Shown here one piece after another: positions 36,316 through 44,622 of a stretch of DNA of 64,000 nucleotides. The notes below the pieces were generated by a model that saw only the letters and a program-made list of their open reading frames with translations, was not told the origin of the DNA and did no database searches. Source of the DNA: Bradyrhizobium sp. CCBAU 53351 (GTDB lineage: Bacteria > Pseudomonadota > Alphaproteobacteria > Rhizobiales > Xanthobacteraceae); assembly GCF_015291745.1 (NCBI RefSeq), contig NZ_CP030059.1, positions 3,809,501 to 3,873,500 of the forward strand, read 5' to 3'. A program made the position numbers and the translations under genes. The stretch's first letter is position 1. Every line of letters starts with the position of its first letter.

Positions 36316-36476
36316 GTCCCACGTCCCCGCGAATCGATTCCCGCCGTTTCTTTTTCTTTTGAGAATCGCGTGAAGCGTCGAACGGAGCCAGTGCTATTTT
36401 GAGGCAGTTATTGTGCGCCGCCGAACGTCGCGCCGACACACACATCCAGACAACGGCCTGATCATGCCAAAATAAA

Positions 36477-36499
36477 AGAGGCGGGCTTTGCCCGCCTCT
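36477..36499 (-). terminator. Rho-independent terminator after the glycine-zipper protein gene
   Basis: A perfect ten-base stem (AGAGGCGGGC/GCCCGCCTCT) with a three-base loop. Read on the minus strand it is followed by TTTATTTT and lies 26 nt after the stop at 36525. Confidence 0.9.
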
Positions 36500-36524
36500 C
36501 GCAAATCAGGATACGACCCGTGCC

Positions 36525-37295
36525 TTACCGACAGGCCCGCGGATCGGCCGGCACGTACTGTCCGTCCGGGTAACGGTAGTAGCAATTGCCCTGTGCCCAG
36601 TAGTAGCCGGGCTGCGATGCGGCCGCGGCGCCCGTGATCGCGCCGGTAGCGCCACCGAGAACCGCGCCGGCTGCAGCCCCTGTTGCATTGCCCGAGATCA
36701 GTCCGCCCAGCACACCGCCGACGATGGCGCCGCCAAGCGCGCTCGCGCCGGGATCCGCCGGTGGCGGCGGGGGTGGCGGTGCATAGGTGACCGCAGGCGG
36801 CGGCGGAGCATAGGCCACCGGCACGTCGTCGTAGTACTCCTCCGAGATGTAGGCTGGCGGGCCAGACATGCGCTGCGGATAATAATACCACACGCCACCA
36901 ACGTCCCACCACCAGCCGGAGCGGCCGTTGTGAACCTCGTGGCGCCAGCGCCCGCCATCCCAGGCGCGGTTGCCGCGATAGGCATGTCCGCCCCAGTCGC
37001 GGGTCGGCGCGGGGCCCCTGGCGTAGTTACGTCCGGGCGGCGGGCCGCCCGCATTATGCGGACCGGGACTGGATTGAGGCCGGCTTTCCGGCTGCGGCGC
37101 GGGCCGGGCAGCCTGCTGCGGCGGGCTCCTGCGCATATTCTGATTGTTCGGAGACGGCGCCCCTGCGCTCGGGCCTGCCGGAGGCTGACCGATTTCCCTC
37201 GAGGGCCTCGCGTCCTGGGCCTGCGCCGGCAGCGCGAGCAACGACATGGCCGAAACCAAGGGAATGATGATCTTCATGTGGTTGGACGCACTCAT
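36525..37295 (-). CDS. Exported proline-rich protein with C-terminal glycine-zipper
   Basis: A 256-residue exported protein of unknown function. ATG 37295 has AGGGGG upstream; ATG 37277 (MKIIIPLVSAMSLLALPAQA) is the alternative and starts directly at the signal peptide. After cleavage near AQA come a low-complexity Pro/Gln/Ser region (about 30-110), a Trp/Tyr-rich middle (SGWWWDVGGVWYYYPQRM), a polyproline linker, and a glycine-zipper helix (GAIVGGVLGGLISGNATGAA). The zipper suggests membrane or envelope association. A strong terminator follows. Confidence 0.8.
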   Translation of the reverse strand: MSASNHMKIIIPLVSAMSLLALPAQAQDARPSREIGQPPAGPSAGAPSPNNQNMRRSPPQQAARPAPQPESRPQSSPGPHNAGGPPPGRNYARGPAPTRDWGGHAYRGNRAWDGGRWRHEVHNGRSGWWWDVGGVWYYYPQRMSGPPAYISEEYYDDVPVAYAPPPPAVTYAPPPPPPPADPGASALGGAIVGGVLGGLISGNATGAAAGAVLGGATGAITGAAAASQPGYYWAQGNCYYRYPDGQYVPADPRACR

Positions 37296-37492
37296 GCGTG
37301 CTTGCCCCCTGCTCTTTCGATTGCTCTCGCAATTGCCGTGGTGCCTGGCGCGATAGACGATTCGGATCGCGCCGGGCTTGATGCCGGCTGACATAGCTGA
37401 CCTGCTTTGATCAGCGAAGTCCCGTTACAAATGATTAAGATCACGGCAATTTTTGGCCCCGCCGGGCTGCAAAACATCACGCTGAAGCGCTT

Positions 37493-37711
37493 CTAGCGGG
37501 CCGGCTCGATCACGTTGCAGTTGCGGCGCCCGGACATCAGGCAGTCCTGCATCTTGCTGGCCGCGGTAAGGTCTCGGACAAGCCACCAGCCGATTCCGAG
37601 GATCACGATCGCAATGATCAGACCGGCGATGGCGCCGCGGCGGTTGTCGCCGGATGGAGGCTTCGGGCGGAATTTCGGCTTCTCGCCCGGTTCGGGCTTG
37701 GACGTGGGCAT
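37493..37711 (-). CDS. Small single-span membrane protein, hypothetical
   Basis: A 72-residue protein from ATG 37711. The N-terminus is proline/lysine rich and cytoplasmic (MPTSKPEPGEKPKFRPKPP), with a transmembrane helix IAGLIIAIVILGIGWWLV. The C-terminal tail DCLMSGRRNCN has two cysteines that could form a disulfide. This layout is frequent among rhizobial hypothetical proteins. No function known. Confidence 0.7.
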   Translation of the reverse strand: MPTSKPEPGEKPKFRPKPPSGDNRRGAIAGLIIAIVILGIGWWLVRDLTAASKMQDCLMSGRRNCNVIEPAR

Positions 37712-37797
37712 GGCTACCTGATCGCGCGGGCACGCCGGCTTATCACCTCTGCGACGTCCCGTCACATGCCGATCGATCGCTTCAGTCCAGCTCGGGG

Positions 37798-38034
37798 TCA
37801 GCCCCGGGTCGCCCGGATCGCATCCTTGCGGGAGGTTTCGACCGCCGGGGTCGCCTGCTCGCCTCGCGGTGCGCAGGTCGTGAGCACGAACGCGGTCTGG
37901 GTGCACTCCCAGCCGGCTCCCAGGACGGCGCTCTCGATAGGCTGCGGACGCGCGAGCAGCAGCATCGCACCGGCCACGGCGACCAGGGCGAAGGCAATTG
38001 CGAATGCCCGGAGGGTTAATCTTGAGATCGTCAT
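37798..38034 (-). CDS. Small exported or membrane-anchored hypothetical protein
   Basis: A 78-residue frame from ATG 38034 with an N-terminal hydrophobic helix (FAIAFALVAVAGAMLLLA) and a short tail with two cysteines (ECTQTAFVLTTCAPRG). The N-terminus is anchor- or signal-like. Unknown function. Confidence 0.6.
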   Translation of the reverse strand: MTISRLTLRAFAIAFALVAVAGAMLLLARPQPIESAVLGAGWECTQTAFVLTTCAPRGEQATPAVETSRKDAIRATRG

Positions 38035-38294
38035 ACCCGTGCTCCGTATCGGGCGGACGCTAGGCGTCGCCCCTCGTGTCCCCTTATGAGGGACATCACA
38101 ATTCGGCAGTTTTTCCGGGCTACGAGAGATCGTCGGGGATGGCGATTTCGTTGACCTGATCGGCTGCGATTATGGGTGGCTTCGCGACGCGCAGCGATGT
38201 ACACGCTTCTGTGTCGCGCGGCGCCTGCTATGCCCAGCCGACGTACCAACAGGCACTGATGTAGGATCGAAAGCGAGGAAGACAAGGCTCGTCG

Positions 38295-38642
38295 ATGAGT
38301 GGATTCAGGGAACCCGGCTTCACAGACCGGCAAAAGGCGGCGCAGGAAGCCCGCAAAAATCTTTTGAACAAATTCAAATCCCAACCGGGGCCTGATGATC
38401 CCGCGGTTGCGGCGAAGCGTGCCGAACGCGAGGCCCTCGCGGCCAAGCGTGCCGAGGCAAAGGCCGCGCGCGAGGCTGAAAAGGCCGAGCAGAAGCGCCA
38501 GGAGGAAGAGGCAAAGGCCGCCGAAGCCGCGCGGATCGCCCGCGAGGCCGAGGAAGCTGCCGAGAAGGCCGCGGCTCTCGAAGCCGAGCAGAAGGCCAAG
38601 CGCGACGCGCGTTACGCAGCCCGCAAGGCCAAGCGCAAGTAA
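38295..38642 (+). CDS. DUF6481 family protein
   Basis: A 115-residue protein beginning MSGFREPGFTDRQKAAQEAR, the DUF6481 hallmark, followed by a long uninterrupted Ala/Glu/Lys helix (about 45-105) and a basic tail RYAARKAKRK. The helix is predicted to be a charged coiled coil. The basic end may bind RNA or ribosomes, which is inference. No operon partner is evident. Confidence 0.85.
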   Translation: MSGFREPGFTDRQKAAQEARKNLLNKFKSQPGPDDPAVAAKRAEREALAAKRAEAKAAREAEKAEQKRQEEEAKAAEAARIAREAEEAAEKAAALEAEQKAKRDARYAARKAKRK

Positions 38643-38697
38643 CCACAATGGGATGAGCGCAGAGGGTAAAACCACCCTCGCGCCACGCCTGCGTCGG

Positions 38698-38706
38698 TGC
38701 TATACT
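38698..38706 (+). promoter_or_regulatory. Extended -10 promoter candidate for the 38750 gene
   Basis: TGC followed by TATACT (38701-38706) is an extended -10 element. No good -35 is present, as is typical for this promoter class. It lies 44 nt before the start codon in an AT-rich patch. Confidence 0.4.
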
Positions 38707-38749
38707 ATATTGCGACAGCTGATCGGGATCGGACGCGAGGTAGACTTGC

Positions 38750-39016
38750 ATGGGCTCTAATTCGTGGGGCGCCGACAAGGTCGGAAGTATCGATGTGTTC
38801 GGCACGTATTTGAACGAAATACGGGGCTCGACGCTGATGGAGCGCATCCTTGATCTGACCACCCACAAGGGCGCGCTGCCGATCAGCATTCTCGTAAAGC
38901 ACCTGGACGGAAATCCGCAGGAAGTCGTCTCCGCGCTCATGAAGGCCGAGGAGCTCGGCTACGTTCGACTCGAGAAGCAAGCCGACGAGACGATGGTGAT
39001 ACCACTTACAAAATAA
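38750..39016 (+). CDS. Small winged-helix-like protein of unknown function
   Basis: An 88-residue protein from ATG 38750. The middle (MERILDLTTHKGALPISILV, then NPQEVVSALMKAEELGYVRLE) has the pattern of a compact winged-helix DNA- or protein-binding domain ending in a beta hairpin. The first ~25 residues (DVFGTYLNEIRGS) are separate. It sits 37 nt upstream of a membrane-protein gene on the same strand and probably forms an operon with it. No family recognised. Confidence 0.65.
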   Translation: MGSNSWGADKVGSIDVFGTYLNEIRGSTLMERILDLTTHKGALPISILVKHLDGNPQEVVSALMKAEELGYVRLEKQADETMVIPLTK

Positions 39017-39053
39017 TTGTTCGAAGTCGCATCTCAACCGGAAGGGGCTGAGG

Positions 39054-40058
39054 ATGAGCGACACAATTGTATTGATATTGGTTCTCTGTGTAGGCGCAGC
39101 AGCTGGCGCAATCGAACTGGTCGGGCGTTATCGCGACGAACCTGCGCGTGCTCTTATTTCGGTGGGAGCCGTGATCTATGTTGCGGTCAACGTCATCGCC
39201 GCCGTTATCGGACTTTACCTGCTGCGAACGGTGGGAAAGAGCCTCATCACCGAGACCGACCAGCTCAACCGCTCGATCTACGAAGTGCTGTTGGCCGGCA
39301 TCGGCTCCATGACATTTCTGCGATCATCAATCTTCAAGATCCGACTGAACGATACCGAGGTCGCCGTCGGCCCGGCCGCTCTGCTCGATGTTTTGCTTCT
39401 CGCAGCGGATCGCGGCGTGGACCGCCGGCGCGGAAAGGCCCGCGCCCAGGAGGTCAGCGAGGCCATGGCGAATGTCTCGTTCGAGAAGGCCATCACCACG
39501 CTGCCGCCATTCTGCTTTGCGCTCATGCAAAATCTCAGCAAGGACGCTCAGAAGGAATTTTCGGATCAGGTCAAGGAAATCCAGCAAAATCCCTCGATTG
39601 ACCCACACGTCAAATCGCTGCTGTTGGGCCTCGCCCTCATGAACATCGTGGGGGTCAACGTCGTCAGGACGGCGACCAAGCAACTGGCGAACTTCATCAG
39701 CTACCCCAGGGATGCCGAGGCTCCGAAACCAGACGGTCGTCGCTTCAACGAGCTTCTCACTGAAGTGACGCGATCCTGGACCGGCACCGGGTCGACCGGT
39801 GCCGAAGCCGCAAGCGCAGGTGCGACAGATGAAGCAACGGCGCGCCCAGCTAGGGCGGGCACAGCGGCTAGGCCGGTTGCCCCTCAACCGCCACGTGGCG
39901 GACTTACGGGCGCAGGCGCGTCCGTGGAGGAGGCGAAGAGCGCCCCGCCGTCGGGCGAACCCATCGTGGTTCATACCGAGGATGACGCGGAACCGGAGGG
40001 GACCGAGCCGCAATCCGATGCGGCCGACGACAAGCGGAGCCCTCCGCCCGCCGGCTGA
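39054..40058 (+). CDS. Two-helix membrane protein with long cytoplasmic tail, unknown
   Basis: A 334-residue protein with GGAAGGGG before ATG 39054. Two membrane helices lie at about 4-20 and 34-58. A helical cytoplasmic domain follows (about 70-225) with IRLNDTEVAVGPAALLDVLL and a second hydrophobic stretch LLLGLALMNIVGVNVV. The last ~90 residues are low-complexity Ala/Pro/Glu and acidic. It follows the winged-helix-like gene, and I infer that the pair works together. No family recognised. Confidence 0.7.
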   Translation: MSDTIVLILVLCVGAAAGAIELVGRYRDEPARALISVGAVIYVAVNVIAAVIGLYLLRTVGKSLITETDQLNRSIYEVLLAGIGSMTFLRSSIFKIRLNDTEVAVGPAALLDVLLLAADRGVDRRRGKARAQEVSEAMANVSFEKAITTLPPFCFALMQNLSKDAQKEFSDQVKEIQQNPSIDPHVKSLLLGLALMNIVGVNVVRTATKQLANFISYPRDAEAPKPDGRRFNELLTEVTRSWTGTGSTGAEAASAGATDEATARPARAGTAARPVAPQPPRGGLTGAGASVEEAKSAPPSGEPIVVHTEDDAEPEGTEPQSDAADDKRSPPPAG

Positions 40059-40097
40059 GACAGGACAGACTCAGTTTATGTCGTGCTGATCAAGGTT

Positions 40098-40126
40098 TTT
40101 CGGCCGCCGTAACCCGGCGGCCGAAA
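40098..40126. repeat. Perfect inverted repeat between convergent genes
   Basis: TTTCGGCCGCCG (40098-40109) and CGGCGGCCGAAA (40115-40126) form a 12-base stem with a five-base loop. It lies between convergent genes and may stop transcription, but neither side has a proper following T tract. Confidence 0.5.
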
Positions 40127-40139
40127 GCGCGACGATGCT

Positions 40140-40382
40140 TCACTTCTTCATCATCCCGTCGTCCTTCTTCATGCCGTCCTTCGACATGTGATCCTTCTTC
40201 ATGCCGTCGTCCTTGGACATGGTGTCCTTCTTCATCATGCCGTCCTTGGACATCGTGTCCTTTTTCATCATGCCGTCATCCTTGCCCATCTTGTCCTGGG
40301 CGAAAGCGGCTGGCGACAGCGCAAGGCCAAGCGAGAGAGCGGCAGCCGAGACGCCGAGCACGATGCGGGTGCGAATGGTCAT
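40140..40382 (-). CDS. Exported MXKDX pentapeptide-repeat protein
   Basis: An 80-residue protein with a signal peptide (MTIRTRIVLGVSAAALSLGL..., cleaved near AFAQD) followed entirely by tandem Met-X-Lys-Asp-X units (MKKDT, MSKDG, MKKDH and variants). This is the pentapeptide MXKDX family of small exported proteins. Its methionine/aspartate/lysine content suggests metal or polyanion binding, but no function is established. The DNA is correspondingly repetitive. Confidence 0.85.
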   Translation of the reverse strand: MTIRTRIVLGVSAAALSLGLALSPAAFAQDKMGKDDGMMKKDTMSKDGMMKKDTMSKDDGMKKDHMSKDGMKKDDGMMKK

Positions 40383-40702
40383 GGATTATCTTCCCTTCGA
40401 GATGGTGTTGGTCAGCGACGGACGCCGCTAATCAATCTCGACGGATGGACCGTCTGCGTTGTTACGCCGCCGTCGCTAAATTTTAGCGAGCCGCCGTTCG
40501 AAGGAGCCCGGAGCCTGTCGCGGGGACCGGAAGTGTGCAGCGCAGCACAGCCGACACTTGCCGCGGCATTCGGTCTCGAACTATCAGATGAGAGAATATC
40601 GGGTGAAAGACCGGCTAGGATGGGCCTACGCACCGGTCACACATGACCCGCCCAATCACGCCAACAAGAATCGTTCAAAGAAACGTTCAAGGGGATCACA
40701 CC
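40383..40702. other. Divergent intergenic region MXKDX gene / TRAP operon 1
   Basis: About 320 nt that must contain both promoters. The only structured element I see is the palindrome at 40473-40489, listed separately. No small gene is supported. Confidence 0.5.
40473..40489. promoter_or_regulatory. 17-bp palindrome, possible operator
   Basis: TCGCTAAA and TTTAGCGA are perfect eight-base arms around one T. The site lies about 90 nt upstream of the MXKDX start and 215 nt upstream of the TRAP operon, where a regulator could bind. No regulator is assigned. Confidence 0.4.
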
Positions 40703-41725
40703 ATGATCACGCGCCGCCATCTGATCGCGACCGCCGTCGCCGCACCGGCCATTATCCGCCTCGGCACCGGGACCGCGCAGGCCGCAACCACGCTGAAGAT
40801 CTCGCATCAGTTCCCGGGCGGCACCATCGACAAGGGGGACTTCCGCGACCGCCTCTGCCGCATGTTCGCCGCTGAAGTCGCCAAGCGCAGCAATGGCGAC
40901 ATCGCGGCCGAGATCTATCCGAACTCCTCGCTGATCAAGACCAATGCGCAGTTCTCGGCGATGCGCAAGGGCGCGCTCGACATCTCGCTCTATCCGATGC
41001 CCTACGCCGGCGGCGAATTGCCGGAAACCAATATCGGCCTGATGCCCGGCCTCGTCACCACCTACGACCAGGGCATGCGCTGGAAAAAGGAGCCGGTCGG
41101 CAAGGCGCTGACCGACTTCCTCGCCGACAAGGGCATCATCCTGCTCACCTGGGTCTGGCAAGCCGGCGGCGTCGCCAGCCGCTCCAAGCCGATCGTCGCA
41201 CCGGAAGACGCCAAGGGCCTGAAGGTGCGCGGCGGCTCGCGCGAAATGGACATGGTGCTCCAGACTGCCGGCGCCTCGGTGCTGTCGGTGCCTTCGAACG
41301 AAATCTACGCGGCGATGCAGACCGGCGCCTGCGATGCCGGGATCACCTCCTCGACCAGCCTGATCTCGTTCCGCCTCGAAGAGGTCGCGAAGTCGCTGAC
41401 GTCAGGGGCCGGTGCCTCCTACTGGTTCATGCTCGAGCCGCTGATGATGTCGAAGGCCATCTTCGATAAGCTGCCGAAGAACCACCAGGACATCCTGCTC
41501 ACGGTCGGCACCGAGCTCGAAGCCTTCGGCCGCAAGGGTGCGCAGGATGACGACGTCGAGGTCGCCAAGGTCTACGAGAAGGCCGGCGCCAAGGTCTCGG
41601 CGCTCGATGCCGCGACCGTCGGCAAGTGGCGCGACATCGCCCGCGACACCGCCTGGAAGGACTACAGCGCCAAGACCACGACCGCGGCCAACCTGCTCAA
41701 GCTCGCCACCGACGTCGCCGCATGA
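40703..41725 (+). CDS. TRAP transporter substrate-binding protein (DctP family), TRAP system 1
   Basis: A periplasmic solute receptor for a carboxylate-type substrate. From ATG 40703, preceded by AAGGGG, the 340-residue protein has a twin-arginine-like start MITRRHLIATAVAAPAII and mature motifs TLKISHQFPGG, KGLKVRGGSREMD, and SVPSNEIYAAMQTGACDAGI. The arginine in KVRG is the usual carboxylate-binding residue. It is followed by the small and large permease genes with ATGA overlaps. Substrate unknown. Confidence 0.9.
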   Translation: MITRRHLIATAVAAPAIIRLGTGTAQAATTLKISHQFPGGTIDKGDFRDRLCRMFAAEVAKRSNGDIAAEIYPNSSLIKTNAQFSAMRKGALDISLYPMPYAGGELPETNIGLMPGLVTTYDQGMRWKKEPVGKALTDFLADKGIILLTWVWQAGGVASRSKPIVAPEDAKGLKVRGGSREMDMVLQTAGASVLSVPSNEIYAAMQTGACDAGITSSTSLISFRLEEVAKSLTSGAGASYWFMLEPLMMSKAIFDKLPKNHQDILLTVGTELEAFGRKGAQDDDVEVAKVYEKAGAKVSALDAATVGKWRDIARDTAWKDYSAKTTTAANLLKLATDVAA

Positions 41726-42276
41726 GCCACGGTCCGCTTCCGGATCGTGACGTCCGCACAACCGTTGCCGCAGGGACCGGCCCTGCGGCGACAATCGATC
41801 GCGGTCTTGCCATCCTCAACAGCATCATCGTCGTGTTCGCCGCGGTCGCATTGGTCGCGGCCTGCGCCATCCTGAGTTACAGCGTGCTCAGCCGCGCGCT
41901 GTTCAAAGCCGCCAATTATTGGCAGGACGAGGCTGCGGTGTTCCTGCTGGTCGGCGCGACCTTCATGACGGCGGCGTACGTGCAGCAGAACCGCGGCCAT
42001 ATCGGCATCGAGGCCTTCGTCGGCTTGTTGTCGCCGCTGGCGAACAAGGTCCGGCTCTGGCTGGTCGACCTCGCCACTTTCCTGTTTTGCGCCTTCTTCA
42101 CCTGGAAGTCCTGGACACTGGCCCATGAAGCCTATGTCGACGGTCAGGTCTCGAACTCGATGTGGTCGCCGCCGCTCGCCATCCCCTATTCGCTGATGGC
42201 GTTCGGCATGAGCCTGCTCTGCATCCAGATCCTCGTGCAGCTTGCGCTGCCCTTCACCGGAGCCAGGCGTTCATGA
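41722..42276 (+). CDS. TRAP transporter small permease (DctQ), TRAP system 1
   Basis: The four-helix small membrane subunit. The 184-residue protein from ATG 41722 overlaps the receptor stop (ATGA). Motifs YWQDEAAVFLLVGATFMTAA and RGHIGIEAFVGLL are typical of DctQ. Its stop in turn overlaps the large permease start. Longer in-frame starts run through the receptor gene and are rejected. Confidence 0.9.
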   Translation: MSHGPLPDRDVRTTVAAGTGPAATIDRGLAILNSIIVVFAAVALVAACAILSYSVLSRALFKAANYWQDEAAVFLLVGATFMTAAYVQQNRGHIGIEAFVGLLSPLANKVRLWLVDLATFLFCAFFTWKSWTLAHEAYVDGQVSNSMWSPPLAIPYSLMAFGMSLLCIQILVQLALPFTGARRS

Positions 42277-43631
42277 GCGTGTTCGGTATCGGCGTTGCCT
42301 ACGGCGTTGCGACGCTGCTGGTGATGTTCTCAGGGATGCCGATCGCGTTCGCGCTCGGCGCCGTCGCGGTCGTGTTCATGGGCATCTACATGCCCTCGGC
42401 CTCCCTCGATACGGTGACGCAGAACGTCTACGAGGAAATGGCTTCGATCACGCTGTTGTCGATCCCGCTCTTCATCCTGAAGGGCGCCGCGATCGGCAAG
42501 TCGCGTGCCGGCCAGGATCTCTATTCGGCACTGCATGCCTGGCTGCACCGTGTGCCCGGCGGTCTCGGCGTTGCCAACGTGTTCGCCTGCGCGCTGTTCG
42601 CGGCGATGGCAGGCTCCTCGCCCGCCACCTGTTCGGCGATCGGCTCGGCCGGCATCCCCGAGATGCGCAAGCGCGGCTATTCCGGCGGCTTTGCGGCCGG
42701 CATCATCGCCGCCGGCGGTACGCTCGGCATCCTGCTGCCGCCCTCGATCACCATGATCCTGTTCGCGGTCGCCGCCGAAAAGTCGCTCGGGCGGCTGTTC
42801 CTCGCCGGCATCGGCCCCGGTCTGCTGCTGGTCTCGCTGTTCGGCTTCTATGCGGTGTACCGCTTCCGCCGCGAATATGCGGCGGCCGAAGCGATCTACA
42901 AGAACGGCGGCCCGGAGGCTCCGATCCTCGCCCGCGACGAATACACGCTGGCCGAACGTTTCAGCGTGCTGCCGCGCGTGATCCCCTTCGTGCTGCTGCT
43001 CACCGGCGTCATGATCGCGCTCTATGGCGGCTACGCCACGCCGTCGGAAACCGCCGGCCTCGGCGGCCTCCTCGCACTGGCGCTGATCGCGGCGATCTAC
43101 AGCGTGTGGCGGCCGAGCGACCTTGCGCCCATCATGAAATCGACGATCCGGGAATCAACCATGCTGATGATGATCATCGGCATGTCGCTGCTCTATTCCT
43201 ACGTGATGAGCTATCTGCACATCTCGCAATCGGTCGCCGAATCCATCGTCGCGATGCACCTGCCGCGCTGGGAGCTGCTGTTCGCGATCCTGGTCATGGT
43301 GGTCGTACTCGGCTTCTTCCTGCCGCCGGTCTCGATCATCCTGATGACCGCGCCGATCATCCTGCCCCCCTTACGCGCCGCCAATTTCGACATCATCTGG
43401 TTCGGCGTGGTCATGACCATCGTAATGGAGATGGGCCTGATCCATCCCCCCGTCGGGCTCAACATCTTCGTCATCCGCAACGTCGCGCCGGACATTCCCT
43501 TGCGCGAGGTGATCTGGGGCACCCTGCCCTTCGTGCTGCTGATGATGCTCGCGGTGCTGCTGCTGTGCATCTTCCCGGGGATCTCAACCGGGCTGCCGGA
43601 TCTCGTGATGGGGCCGGACGGGAGCAGGTAG
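42273..43631 (+). CDS. TRAP transporter large permease (DctM), TRAP system 1
   Basis: The sodium-coupled transport channel of the TRAP complex. From ATG 42273 (ATGA overlap with DctQ) the 452-residue protein has about 12 membrane segments and DctM motifs: SIPLFILKGAAIGKS, GGTLGILLPPSITMILFAV, SETAGLGGLLALAL and PPVGLNIFVI. It ends 18 nt before a palindromic repeat. Confidence 0.92.
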   Translation: MSVFGIGVAYGVATLLVMFSGMPIAFALGAVAVVFMGIYMPSASLDTVTQNVYEEMASITLLSIPLFILKGAAIGKSRAGQDLYSALHAWLHRVPGGLGVANVFACALFAAMAGSSPATCSAIGSAGIPEMRKRGYSGGFAAGIIAAGGTLGILLPPSITMILFAVAAEKSLGRLFLAGIGPGLLLVSLFGFYAVYRFRREYAAAEAIYKNGGPEAPILARDEYTLAERFSVLPRVIPFVLLLTGVMIALYGGYATPSETAGLGGLLALALIAAIYSVWRPSDLAPIMKSTIRESTMLMMIIGMSLLYSYVMSYLHISQSVAESIVAMHLPRWELLFAILVMVVVLGFFLPPVSIILMTAPIILPPLRAANFDIIWFGVVMTIVMEMGLIHPPVGLNIFVIRNVAPDIPLREVIWGTLPFVLLMMLAVLLLCIFPGISTGLPDLVMGPDGSR

Positions 43632-43648
43632 CGGCGACCACAACTGCC

Positions 43649-43766
43649 GTAGGGTGGGTTAGACCGGCGGCTGCGCGAAGCGCAGTCGCTGGGCGTAACC
43701 CACCTCTTCTCTCTCCTGAGAGATGAACAGTGGTGGGTTACGCTTCGCTAATTTAACCCACCCTAC
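43649..43766. repeat. Palindromic repeat with 13-bp ends, overlapping the gntR stop codon
   Basis: GTAGGGTGGGTTA at 43649-43661 is the exact reverse complement of the end at 43754-43766. Inside it GTAACCCACC and GGTGGGTTAC form a second pair. The element type (GTAGGGTGGGTTA ends) is common in Bradyrhizobium intergenic DNA, from memory. Its right end contributes the TAG stop of the convergent regulator gene. Confidence 0.85.
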
Positions 43767-44446
43767 GATTTCTCCTTCCCCCGCGCTTTCGGCGCGTTCG
43801 CCACAACCTGCAACAGATCCTTGCGCACGGCCTCGATGTGCCGTTCCAGGAAGCGGCAGGCGTCCTCTACCTTTCCGGCGCGGCAGAGCGCGATCAGCTC
43901 GGCGTGCTCCTTCTCGGCCGTGCCCATCGCCTTGGTGTTGGAGAGCTGCAGGCGCGTGTAGCGGTCGCTGGTCTGGAGCAGCGACAGCACGATCGCGCGG
44001 GTGCGCGGCTGCGGGGCGTGGACGTAGAGCGCCATGTGGAAGTCGGCGTTGAGCTGCCCCCATTCGCTGACGTTGCGTGCCTTGATTGCCTTCTCGAAAC
44101 TCCTGTGGATGTCGTCGAGTCCGTCGAAATCGTCAGCGGTGAAGCGCGGCGCCGACTGCGCCAGCAGGCGCGGCTCCAGAATGCAGCGGAGATCGAACAC
44201 GTCGTTGATCTCGTCCAGCGACAGCTCCGAGACGATGGCGCCCTTCTGCGGCACGATCCGCACCAAGCCTTCGGCCTCGAGCTGGAACAGCGCTTCGCGG
44301 ACCGGAATGCGGCTGACGCCATAGGCCTCGCCGAGCGCGTCCTGGCGCAGCTGCGATCCCGCCGGATAGGTGCCGTCGAGGATCGCCTGCCTGAGCTGGT
44401 CGACGATCGCGGCCGACAGGGTGCGATGCTTCAGAGGCTGCTTCAT
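43763..44446 (-). CDS. GntR-family transcriptional regulator, FCD (FadR) subfamily
   Basis: Probable repressor of the adjacent TRAP2 operon. The 227-residue protein from ATG 44446 has an N-terminal winged helix (HRTLSAAIVDQLRQAILDGT, GEAYGVSRIPVREALFQLEA) and a C-terminal all-helical FCD ligand domain with metal-site-like histidines (NADFHMALYVHA, KEHAELIALC). Longer in-frame starts up to 44623 run through the operator region and are rejected. It is divergent from dctQ2, and a palindrome in the gap is the likely binding site. The stop codon lies inside a palindromic repeat. Confidence 0.93.
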   Translation of the reverse strand: MKQPLKHRTLSAAIVDQLRQAILDGTYPAGSQLRQDALGEAYGVSRIPVREALFQLEAEGLVRIVPQKGAIVSELSLDEINDVFDLRCILEPRLLAQSAPRFTADDFDGLDDIHRSFEKAIKARNVSEWGQLNADFHMALYVHAPQPRTRAIVLSLLQTSDRYTRLQLSNTKAMGTAEKEHAELIALCRAGKVEDACRFLERHIEAVRKDLLQVVANAPKARGKEKS

Positions 44447-44594
44447 CTGACCTTCTGTTGTCCTTTTTTCGACTCGCTCAGTCGACGCGGTCCCTGTCTT
44501 GCATGGCGGGGTGCCCAGCAAAAGCCAAGCAGGCCGCAAAAACGAGATGCTCAGCAAAAGCGCGGGGTGACGCCGAAATGACCGCAATCTCCGT

Positions 44595-44622
44595 TTGACT
44601 CCCAAAATGTATAAATTATACA
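44595..44622 (+). promoter_or_regulatory. Sigma-70 promoter of the TRAP2 operon
   Basis: TTGACT at 44595-44600 and TATACA at 44617-44622, spacer 16 nt, form one of the best matches in the window. The predicted transcription start is about 35 nt before the dctQ2 ATG. The operator palindrome covers the spacer and -10. Confidence 0.65.

Noticed and set aside
40098..40126. Terminator at the convergent gene pair
   Set aside because: The hairpin is strong but neither strand has T's after the stem; the T run precedes it. It is therefore kept only as an inverted repeat.
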